Of a stretch of 64,000 bases of DNA, positions 27,671-36,500 are shown piece after piece. Below the pieces are notes generated by a model. That model ran no database searches. It was not told where the DNA came from and saw only the letters and a list, made by a program, of their open reading frames with translations. The translations under genes and the position numbers were made by a program. Within the stretch, counting starts at the first letter, position 1, and the number at the start of each line of letters is the position of its first letter. This DNA is from CAZUSO01 sp964622775 (lineage in GTDB: Bacteria > Bacteroidota > Bacteroidia > Chitinophagales > Chitinophagaceae): NCBI GenBank assembly GCA_964622775.1, contig CAZUSO010000005.1:7587-71586 (forward strand), read 5' to 3'.

Positions 27671-28306
27671 ATTATTAAGCGCTAAAGCATGTTGTTGTGT
27701 ATGCCTGATTTGAATTATCGAAGGTATATTTTTTTGCGGCTGAACATTTTGATTTGTCGCTTTTTTTACTGCAATATGGGAAAAAATAATGCCTCATTCG
27801 GTTTCCTGCCAGACCGCAAAATCAACAGATGTGTTTTAGATTATTTCCGTAAAAAAGACGTTTTATTGCACTAAATTCTACTCTTGAAAAAAAAGTTTTT
27901 CACCAAAATAGTGAAATTCGTGTTTTGTCCGGGCAACAGGAAGCCTGTTTGTCTCCTACGATGTACCGTTCATGGCAGTTACTATTATTGGATTTGCTTC
28001 TATTGCTAACCTTCCATTTACAAAAATCCCGAAGGGATGACAATATTATAGCAATGATAAAGATAACAAACAACATACAATGTCACCCAATGTTTGTGAT
28101 GTTGTTACCCATGGGCGGGTAGGGGTGAATGCAATTCGCCCCTACGGATTACAACCAATTTCACACAGCATGATGAAGAACCTAAAAAAATTTCCAATGA
28201 AACAATCGCTATTTTTTTGTATCCGGTATTTATGCTGCAAGAATATATACCGACCAGGGTGTCGTATTTTAAAAGATCGTGTTGCAATAGTTGCTTTTTT
28301 CATAAG
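27671..28306. other. Intergenic region with repeat-like sequence
   Basis: About 640 nt without a supported gene. A 32-codon frame (from ATG 27776) has no recognisable relatives. The stretch from about 28028 (CCCGAAGGGATGAC) to 28145 looks like dispersed-repeat material: such 'cccgaaggga' sequences and GTAGGGG hairpins recur in Bacteroidota genomes, to my knowledge. No RNA gene was recognised. Confidence 0.5.
28119..28145. repeat. REP-like hairpin
   Basis: GTAGGGGTGAAT pairs with ATTCGCCCCTAC across GCA, with one G-T pair. It has no T-run and is not next to a gene end, so it fits a REP-like palindrome rather than a terminator. Confidence 0.55.
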
Positions 28307-28480
28307 CTATTGGGTGTTGATCTCCTGTATATGATTTTTATACAGGAGATTTTTTTGTTGCCAGCCATACTGCGGGTTGTCCCGGCTTTGGTTGAACAGC
28401 ATACGGTAATTGGAAGCAGGCCGGCTGAAATCTTTGCTCATTTCTCCAGAAATTTTTTTGTTCATTTCCGAAAAATCCAT
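28307..28480 (-). CDS. Possible small protein of 57 residues
   Basis: ATG 28480 opens a frame of 57 codons: MDFSEMNKKISGEMSKDF, then PASNYRMLFNQSRDNPQYGW, ending HIQEINTQ. Composition is balanced and codon use resembles nearby genes, but I do not recognise a family. The last codons overlap the strong hairpin at 28320-28350, which acts as terminator for the opposite strand. No clear promoter precedes it. It could be real, a fragment, or chance. Confidence 0.3.
   Translation of the reverse strand: MDFSEMNKKISGEMSKDFSRPASNYRMLFNQSRDNPQYGWQQKNLLYKNHIQEINTQ
28320..28356 (+). terminator. Strong hairpin plus T-run
   Basis: ATCTCCTGTATA (28320-28331) pairs perfectly with TATACAGGAGAT (28339-28350) across a 7-nt loop, followed by six T residues. 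No gene on the plus strand ends just before it, so it may close an unrecognised transcript or be left from a lost gene. Confidence 0.75.
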
Positions 28481-28549
28481 TTACTTTGTTTTTGAAAGTA
28501 CTTTTTTAAATAAAAAATTAAACGCTTTACATTATTAAACTGCTTACAG

Positions 28550-28840
28550 ATGACTTTTCAAAATAAAAGACTTGCCGCCATAGTAATTGCGGTAATAGTT
28601 TTATTATTGGTGCCTTTTACGGCTATGCAATTCAGCCATGAAGTGCATTGGACCCTCCCTGATTTTGCCGTTGCCGGAGGCTTGCTGCTGGGCGCCGGGC
28701 TATTGTGTGAGCTGGTTATGAGAAAGGTGAAACGAACCCGTTACCGGATAGCCATTTGCATGATTATCCTGGTCGCGTGCTTTCTGTTCTGGGCAGAGCT
28801 GGCCGTAGGCATTTTCGGTACGCCGTTCGCAGGGCATTAG
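28550..28840 (+). CDS. Small three-helix membrane protein
   Basis: 96 residues with three predicted membrane helices (about 9-27, 38-56 and 68-88), a basic loop (MRKVKRTRYR) after the second, and a short C-terminus. I do not recognise a named family, though similar small proteins are common in Bacteroidota. It precedes the moxR cluster by 183 nt on the same strand, but the gap suggests a separate unit. Confidence 0.65.
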   Translation: MTFQNKRLAAIVIAVIVLLLVPFTAMQFSHEVHWTLPDFAVAGGLLLGAGLLCELVMRKVKRTRYRIAICMIILVACFLFWAELAVGIFGTPFAGH

Positions 28841-29023
28841 TATTCCGATACCGGATTAACCGCAGGTTAACCCATCCATTTCAAATTTTTAATTTGTTTA
28901 GCAAATAGATATGGATATTTGTAACCACTAAAAAATACAGCTTATTCCATATATTTATACGCATTTTAACCCTCTTGATAAAGGATTTTAATTAACCCCA
29001 ATTCTTTTTGCTAAAGAACAATT

Positions 29024-30037
29024 ATGGAATATCATGTCAGTTCCACTTCCGTGGACATCCGGGAACTCAACGATCGTATTCATGAAAGCAGCGCAATCAT
29101 TGACCTGCTGAATCTGGAGCTCAACAAGGCTTTGGTCGGGCAAAAATATATGACGGAGCGGCTTCTGATCGGCTTGCTGACCCAGGGTCACATTTTGCTG
29201 GAAGGCGTTCCCGGGCTTGCCAAAACATTAGCTATCAAATCGCTGGCTTCAGCAATAGATGCTAAATTCAGCAGAATCCAGTTCACCCCGGATCTGTTGC
29301 CGGCGGATGTGATCGGCACCCTGATTTATAATCCGCAGGAGCATAAGTTTCAGGTAAAGCACGGCCCCATCTTTGCCAATTTTATCTTAGCCGATGAAAT
29401 CAACCGCGCACCGGCAAAAGTACAAAGCGCCTTATTGGAAGCGATGCAGGAAAAGCAGGTAACTATCGGCGAAACGACCCACAAGCTCCAGGAACCTTTT
29501 CTGGTATTAGCTACCCAAAATCCGATTGAGCAGGAAGGCACTTATGCATTGCCTGAGGCGCAGGTGGATCGTTTTTTACTGAAAGTGGTCATCTCCTATC
29601 CGGGAAAAGAGGAAGAACGTTTGATCATTCGTCAGAATCTTAATCCCGCCGGCTTGCAAAAAATAAATCCGGTTGCATCAAAGCAGGAGATTCTGAATGC
29701 ACGGCAGTTAGTACGTTCCATTTATATGGATGAAAAAATTGAGCAATACATTCTGGATATCGTATTTGCAACCCGTTTCCCGGATGAATACAAATTGCCC
29801 CGGCTGAAATCCCTGATCAGCTACGGAGGGTCACCACGCGCCAGCATCAGCCTTGCGCATGCCGCTAAGGCCTACGCCTATATCAAACGCCGCGGCTATG
29901 TGATACCGGAAGATATCCGGTCTGTGGCACACGATGTGCTGCGCCACCGCATTGGTATAACTTATGAAGCAGAAGCGGAAAACGTTACCAGCGAGCAGAT
30001 TATTAATGAAATTCTGAACGTGGTGGAAGTTCCCTAA
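29024..30037 (+). CDS. MoxR-type AAA+ ATPase
   Basis: 337 residues. Walker A is GVPGLAKT (about 66-73), Walker B FILADEINRAP (about 121-131), and sensor LATQNPIEQEGTYALPEAQ (about 163-181), the standard MoxR layout with a C-terminal AAA lid domain. MoxR ATPases are thought to act as chaperones in the maturation of complexes together with VWA-domain proteins. It heads a tight cluster with DUF58, BatD-like and BatA genes, all on the same strand, which matches the Bat (Bacteroides aerotolerance) set. Cytosolic. Confidence 0.93.
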   Translation: MEYHVSSTSVDIRELNDRIHESSAIIDLLNLELNKALVGQKYMTERLLIGLLTQGHILLEGVPGLAKTLAIKSLASAIDAKFSRIQFTPDLLPADVIGTLIYNPQEHKFQVKHGPIFANFILADEINRAPAKVQSALLEAMQEKQVTIGETTHKLQEPFLVLATQNPIEQEGTYALPEAQVDRFLLKVVISYPGKEEERLIIRQNLNPAGLQKINPVASKQEILNARQLVRSIYMDEKIEQYILDIVFATRFPDEYKLPRLKSLISYGGSPRASISLAHAAKAYAYIKRRGYVIPEDIRSVAHDVLRHRIGITYEAEAENVTSEQIINEILNVVEVP

Positions 30038-30102
30038 ATGTGTTGCAGAATGCGTACGGTTTCTTTTTTCATGCTTGCTAATCAAAAACAGGATAATTGT
30101 AA

Positions 30103-30975
30103 ATGATCTCCACCGCGGAAATCTTAAAAAAAGTCAGAAGGATTGAAATTAAAACGAAGGGCCTGAGCAGCCACGTTTTTTCAGGCGAATATCATTCCGC
30201 CTTTAAGGGAAGAGGAATGTCCTTCAGCGAAGTGCGGGAATACAGCCCTGGCGATGATGTGCGTACAATAGACTGGAATGTGACGGCAAGATTTTCCACA
30301 CCATTTATCAAAGTTTTTGAGGAGGAACGGGAGCTTACGCTTATGCTGCTGGTTGACATCAGCAACAGTTCTCTGTTTGGAACACGCGGACAGATTAAGC
30401 GGGATATTATTACGGAGATTGCTGCGGTACTTTCTTTTTCGGCGATTACCAATAATGACAAGGTGGGCGTTATCTTTTTTAGTGATCAGGTGGATAAATA
30501 CATTCCGCCTAAGAAAGGGAAGTCGCATGTGTTACGCATCATCCGGGAGATGATTACGATTCAGGCCCGGCAAAAATCCGTTACGGATATTGGAGCATGT
30601 CTCCGGTTTTTTAATAACGCTTCCCGGAAAAGAACCATTGCTTTTTTACTGAGTGATTTCATCAGCGCACCTTATCAGGACAGCCTGAGACTGACTGCCC
30701 GGCGTCATGATCTGGTGGGCATCCAGGTTTACGATCCTGCGGATAAGGAACTGCCCCGCGTCGGCCTTATCCGGGTACAGGATAGCGAAACCGGTGATAT
30801 ACGCTGGATGGACACTTTCGATAAAAGGCTTCGCAAGCACTACTCAGCTTCGTTTATGGCGCATCAGCAATACAGTGTTCAGGCGTTTCATAAAGCCGGT
30901 GCGGATATGATAGCTATACAAACCGGAGAGGATTACGTAAAAGCGTTGCAGGGATTTTTTATTGGACGGGGTTAA
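30103..30975 (+). CDS. DUF58 domain protein
   Basis: 290 residues. The family core GRGMSFSEVREYSPGDDVR, then IDWNVTARFSTPFIKVFEEE, starts near residue 37, followed by a VWA-like fold with a MIDAS-type DISNSS (about 84-89). DUF58 proteins nearly always sit next to moxR and probably present VWA-type contacts to it. No membrane segment is seen. It lies 65 nt after moxR and 33 nt before the BatD-like gene. Confidence 0.9.
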   Translation: MISTAEILKKVRRIEIKTKGLSSHVFSGEYHSAFKGRGMSFSEVREYSPGDDVRTIDWNVTARFSTPFIKVFEEERELTLMLLVDISNSSLFGTRGQIKRDIITEIAAVLSFSAITNNDKVGVIFFSDQVDKYIPPKKGKSHVLRIIREMITIQARQKSVTDIGACLRFFNNASRKRTIAFLLSDFISAPYQDSLRLTARRHDLVGIQVYDPADKELPRVGLIRVQDSETGDIRWMDTFDKRLRKHYSASFMAHQQYSVQAFHKAGADMIAIQTGEDYVKALQGFFIGRG

Positions 30976-31008
30976 AGCATATTACATGAAGGAAGGAGAA
31001 ACTCATTG

Positions 31009-31977
31009 ATGAAACGATTTTTTTTAAAGCGCATATTATTCGTCTTACTGCCGGCGACAGGGTTCATGCCGGCAATAGCTCAGCTGCCGGAGGTATCGGT
31101 AACTCTGAGTAATCAGCATATCGTTATCGGGGACCAGGTGCCTTTGACTTTAAAGATGCAGCATATGCCGCAAAACGGCAAGGTGCGCTGGCCCTCAGTT
31201 CCCGACAGCATTAAAGGCTGGGAAGTGGTAGATAGCGGGAAGATCGATACGATTCGAAATGCCGGTATGATGGCGCTTCAACAACAATTGATCATTACCT
31301 CTTTCGATTCGGGCAGCCATAATATTCCGGCACTGGAGTTTCGGTATGCCGCTGGCAACCGGCCGGAACAATCCATCCTAAGCCAGCCCCTCAGCCTGAT
31401 GGTGAATACCATACCGGTTGATACCGCTCAGCCGTTTAAGCCTATTAAGGATATTGTGGCCGTTGAGCAACCGGGTTTTTTAAATAAAGCGATCAATTTG
31501 ATTTCATCCAATAAATCGCTGGTCCTTTGGGTGATTTTTGGTTTGCTGATATTAGGAGCGCTGGCTTATTTTTTATTCTACAGAAAAAAAACAAAAGATA
31601 CGCCGTCCCGGCTGGAAACGCCATATGAAAGATCTTTACGCTTGCTGAAGGAACTGGAAGCGAAGCAATATTATTCACAGGGAAAAATCAAGGAGCATTA
31701 TTCCTTGTTAAGCGATATTATCCGAACATATTTAGACGAACGTTTTGGCATGTCAGCCATGGAGCAAACGACGGATGAATTGCTGGCATCGGTGAAACGT
31801 AATTTGGATCTGAGAAAGGTCAGGCCTGAGCTGAAGCGGCTGCTGCGTACTGCAGACCTGGCTAAATTTGCAAAGGCCAATCCTTTGCCTGAAGAACATA
31901 AGGCTTGTTTTGACGCGGCTTTTACCATTATTAATAAAACCAAACCTGTAGTAACCACGCCCGAAAGTGATCAATAA
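31009..31977 (+). CDS. BatD-like periplasmic/membrane protein
   Basis: 322 residues from ATG 31009, which is preceded by GGAAGGAG at 31 bp spacing class typical of a purine-rich start region; a TTG three bases earlier is also in frame. It has a signal peptide (about 1-24), a beta-rich periplasmic part like the oxygen-tolerance BatD domain (about 25-155), one membrane helix (about 170-190) and a cytosolic helical tail (about 200-310, EKL-rich, DUF4381-like). The role is inferred from the cluster. It overlaps batA by 11 nt. Confidence 0.75.
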   Translation: MKRFFLKRILFVLLPATGFMPAIAQLPEVSVTLSNQHIVIGDQVPLTLKMQHMPQNGKVRWPSVPDSIKGWEVVDSGKIDTIRNAGMMALQQQLIITSFDSGSHNIPALEFRYAAGNRPEQSILSQPLSLMVNTIPVDTAQPFKPIKDIVAVEQPGFLNKAINLISSNKSLVLWVIFGLLILGALAYFLFYRKKTKDTPSRLETPYERSLRLLKELEAKQYYSQGKIKEHYSLLSDIIRTYLDERFGMSAMEQTTDELLASVKRNLDLRKVRPELKRLLRTADLAKFAKANPLPEEHKACFDAAFTIINKTKPVVTTPESDQ

Positions 31978-32980
31978 TTTTTTAGAACGATACCATTTAT
32001 TGCTGAAGCATCCACAGTTTTTGTGGCTGTTATTGTTAGTGCCTTTGCTAATCGGCTGGTCGCTTTACCGGAATAAAAACCGCGCTATCGTCTGGCGGGT
32101 ATCTACAACGGAAGCACTTCGTAAATTTCCGGTTCCTCTTAAAGTAAAATGGCGCCCGCTTTTGCAGATGCTGAATGCATTGACATTAGTATGTATTATC
32201 ATAGCGCTTGCCCGGCCGCAAAGAACAAATGTCAGTGAAAGCATAGACAGTAATGGTATTGATATCGTGTTAAGCTTAGATATTTCCGGGAGCATGCTTG
32301 CCGAGGATTTTAAGCCCAACCGGCTGGAAGCAGCTAAAAGAACTGCGGCAAAATTTGTTTTGGAACGACCTGCAGACCGGATCGGGGTGGTCATTTTTTC
32401 GGGTGAAAGCTTTACGCTTTGCCCGGTTACTATTGACCATAACGTAGTCAATGAGCAGTTAAACGGCATTCAAAGCGGCATGTTGCAGGACGGTACGGCC
32501 ATAGGAATGGGGCTGGCTACTGCGGTTGATAAGCTGCGGGATGCTAAAGGCAAAAGCCGGGTGGTGGTTTTGATGACGGATGGCGTAAACAATACCGGTC
32601 TGATTGACCCGCAAACGGCATTGGAAATTGCTAAAGCATTTAAGATTCGCGTTTATACCATTGGGGTGGGGACGCACGGGGAGGCGCTTTACCCGATTCA
32701 AACGCCCTACGGTACTCAAAAAAAGATGCTGCCGGTGCAGATTGATGAGCCGCTGCTACGGCAAATTTCAAAGGAAACAGGAGGCCGTTATTATCGGGCA
32801 ACTGATAATACATCGCTTCAGCATATTTATGATGAAATTAATCAGTTAGAAAAAACAAAGGTTGAAGTAAACGCCTATAAGCAATATTCCGAGGCCTTTT
32901 TCCCCTTTGCTTTTGCAGCGATTGCGCTGCTGATGCTGGAGCTGCTTTTGCGCTATACCTATTTTAAATCGCTTCCGTAA
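31967..32980 (+). CDS. batA: BatA-type VWA protein
   Basis: 337 residues. Two N-terminal membrane helices (about 18-33 and 65-82) precede a von Willebrand A domain (about 95-290) with the intact MIDAS motif DISGSM and later DGTAIGMGLA and MTDGVNN; a third membrane helix lies near the C-terminus (about 305-325). In Bacteroides fragilis the bat operon supports growth under oxidative stress. Here the usual batB, batC and batE do not follow; the next gene is a giant surface protein after a 580-nt gap. Confidence 0.88.
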   Translation: MINNFLERYHLLLKHPQFLWLLLLVPLLIGWSLYRNKNRAIVWRVSTTEALRKFPVPLKVKWRPLLQMLNALTLVCIIIALARPQRTNVSESIDSNGIDIVLSLDISGSMLAEDFKPNRLEAAKRTAAKFVLERPADRIGVVIFSGESFTLCPVTIDHNVVNEQLNGIQSGMLQDGTAIGMGLATAVDKLRDAKGKSRVVVLMTDGVNNTGLIDPQTALEIAKAFKIRVYTIGVGTHGEALYPIQTPYGTQKKMLPVQIDEPLLRQISKETGGRYYRATDNTSLQHIYDEINQLEKTKVEVNAYKQYSEAFFPFAFAAIALLMLELLLRYTYFKSLP

Positions 32981-33562
32981 AACATATATTGTTATAGTCG
33001 GGAACGGGAAGTTGTCTCCCCTCAGTGTACAGATCTGGCAGGATGTAATCAGGGGCGCCGTAAAATGGATATTACTTTTGTTTTGATCTGAGCTTTTGTC
33101 GCGTAGCAAAACAAAAACCATGATACAAAACACGGTACAGAGCCTAAAAGCAAATTCCCTTAGGAAAATTTGACAAAAACATTGGCAAAAAAATCGAAAT
33201 GGGGTAACTGTTTTGACGTGTTTACTATGGCTGGGAATAAAGTCCCATCATATTGTCTCATTTTTAGCGCTAATAATTGAAGTGTAAAAGCGGTGAAAAA
33301 TGTATATAAAATCATACAATTCTACGGTATATTTGAATCCCGGAATGTATTAATATTCTTCCATTTTTTACCCTGAAAATACCCTGAAAATGTATTCCTC
33401 TAAAGGTAAGATGTTGGTCATCATGATTTTTGGGGAAAAGAAAAACCGGGTACATATAAAATGGCATTTATAAACTATTTGATCAAAATGTAAAATTGTA
33501 TTTCAATCATGTAAAATAACAAATATATTTCATAATTTCCCCATCAAATAATCCGGCAAATT
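32981..33562. other. Long intergenic region before the giant surface-protein gene
   Basis: 582 nt, AT-rich toward the right. It holds a copy of TTAGCGCTAATAAT (33264-33277), whose 10-bp core is a palindrome and which recurs at 51947-51960. No exact TAnnTTTG promoter was found for the next gene, and no open frame is supported. Confidence 0.5.
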
Positions 33563-36500
33563 ATGCAAAAGAACAATACGCTTTTCCTGCCCTGGTGTTT
33601 ATTCTTTGTTTTTGTAGCTCATATAGCTTTGGCTCAGCCTGTAAATGATGATTGTAATAACGCCGCTGTCATCAATATACCGGATAATGGGTATGGTATT
33701 GGTACCTTTCAGTCATCCAGCGCTGACCTGACCAATGCTACCGTTCAGCCGGGAGAAACATTTGCACCGGCAATATTTGTTGCAGCCCAAAACCAGAAAT
33801 CGGTATGGTATAAATTTACATTACCAACTTCAAGGAAAGTAACCGTAGCCCTGGCGCAACAGGGCACGACAATTACTGCCGGTGATGTGGGCTTTACCGT
33901 CTATAAAACCAGCAACTGCCTTCCCGGGAATATCAACCTCAGCACACAGCTTACGCCTATCATTACGTTTGGCAACAGCTTTCATCCCTGCGTAACGCCT
34001 GGTGAATATTTAATTCAGGTTTCTTCCACTATGGCCGCAAACGGGCCGGTGTATATTGAAATAACCACCGATGATGCCGAAGCGGAGTACGATCATCCTG
34101 CAACGGCTTACGAGTTCGGTGCGCTTACGCAATGGACTCAGCATATTGATTACTGGGTACAATGTCAGTCGCTGGAAAATAATGAGGAAGTGTGCAGCGG
34201 CCTGGGTACTCCGCAGCAATACAATAAGTCCACCTGGCATACTTTTATCACGCCATCCTACTTTGACTATGTTGCCGTCATGTTTTCGGGTACTTATTAC
34301 TGGAATAACGGAGGGGACAGGGTGATTGGCTATAAATTATATGAGGGTGATGCCGTGGCTGATCCGAATGGGCTGACATTAATAGACGGTTGTGACTCGT
34401 TTGTATCTAATGGCTATAATGCAGACTACAGGAAGTATGGCTGCGGGGTGTTAAGCCCCAATACCCCTTACACCATAGAGCTCTTTTTTGATACGACATT
34501 TCGCGAGGAATCCGTAAGGCTGGCTATTGCTTATGAAGGAACAGATACTACGCACGCACCGGTTCCGGTATTATCGCAGGTGCCTGCCGGTAATCAGTTG
34601 GGTGTGTTGCCGGATAACACCGCTGTTGCCGGCAGCGATTACTTTGCCTGCAACAGTCGTCATGTATTGCACCCCTGTGGAGACGCCCTCCCCGATACGG
34701 GTTTCTTATTCGATAACAAGCATTATAATCTGAGTACATTTTATACGTTTGAGATAAGCACTATTTCCAATCTTACAATAAATTCCGATGTGGGGTGTTA
34801 TGACAACGCTGTAATAAGTCTGTACCAGGGTGATCTGAATGCTGATTGTAATACACCCTCCAATGCCAGCCTGATCGCCCGAAGCATTAATAGCTTATCC
34901 CGGTATTGCCTGGATCCGGGAATTTATACTTTACAGTTTTCAGGTCGGGATACATTTGCAAACAGCACTTCTTATCTTTTAAAAAATTATGGAAATCTTG
35001 GCGGAATCAGCCGGCAATGCCTGTTTGGCAATCTCGGTAACCGGCTTGATATATCCGTTTTAGCAGAACCTGTTTTAACCGGCAATATATTTTCCTTGTC
35101 AGCATCGGGCGCTTATGATGACATTAATAATATGCAGCCGCTGGACTGGAATACGGAATACCCGGCGCAACCCGATACTTTTGGCTGTGGCTATACGGTA
35201 TTGCCCGACACTATTATAAACAGTTGCATTTCGTATGCTCCTGCACGGGTTATGTACCGGGAGTTTAGTGTGGCAGACAGCGGCACATTGAGCTTGTCAG
35301 GCCTCAATAACAATTGGAGCAGTAATTGGGGTACTTCCGTGTATTATCAATTATATGCAGGAGATGCAAATGCTTTGGCAACAGTGCAGGGTGTAAACGG
35401 CTACCCCGACAGTATCACGGGTCTGAGTCCTTATGCTCCGTGTATGACCGCTGTGCAATGCTCTGGTAATAATAATGTTTGCCTGGAACCCGGCACCTAC
35501 ACCTTTGCCACGTTAGGGAATGAATCCGAGCAGTTGGTGGGCTGGGGTAATCAGCCAACATTACAATTCAACGATATTACCACACAACATTATAACCAGG
35601 CTACGGTACAGGATATGGGTAGCGTTATAGATATAGTCGGAGGAGAAACCGGTACGGTATATAGCGATGAAGACTGGTTTTCCTGTAAAGACAATGCTGT
35701 AACCATTGACGGCATTGCCCCCTGTAACAATGCTACCAAAGCCATTTACCGTCAGTTTTATCTCAGCCAGCCGGCTATGGTTCAAATTGTCAGAACCGGT
35801 TACACTTGTAATGATGCAGGGGCCAGTATGTCTTTATACAGCGGGCAGATGAGCGAAACAGGTACTGCCGGACTAACTTCCGTATGGCCTTGCTTTGGCA
35901 ATAGTGGTAGCACGGCCCCCTGTGAGACCTTGCCGGCGGGGTGGTACACCGTGGTAGATTATGCCACGGGACCGACTTTTGGTAATAACTTCCAGGATAA
36001 TAATGGGGGTAATGGAGGTAATGTGAGCAAGCGCAGCCGCTTTAGTATCAATATCACTGTGGATTGCGAGGGGCCGCAATACAACAGACCCTATAAGGCA
36101 GCAACCGACAACGGTAATCCTTTCTTAGTGGAATGGAATGCCGCCGCGGATACCGGAGCCTATCCCGTAACGAGCAACCTGGTGCAATTGCCTATTGAAC
36201 ATTTTAACTGCACTATAGATACGCCGTTCAGTCAGCACCCTGTTGAGGCTTGCAATGTGGCCAGCAACCGGGTGGCGTATTATGTGTTTGAGCTTACACA
36301 GGAAAGTTTTATACAAATCAATACCGGTTTCCATTGGAGCAAAGTGTATCCTTTTGATGTGCGCACGGACTCTCTTCAGATGCTGAGTTCCGACCCTGTT
36401 CAGCCATGTATCAATACCCTGTATCATATAGAGATTTGTAAAGCGCAGCCCGGCGTATATACCTTAGTGCTATTTGCCAATGATAATGATCGCTGTAGCA

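Noticed and set aside
27776..27874. 32-residue frame MGKNNASFGF...
   Set aside because: Too short, with no promoter, neighbour or recognised relative to support it.
32981..33140. Minus-strand open stretch before the giant protein gene
   Set aside because: It overlaps the end of batA, and its translation shows no protein-like pattern.
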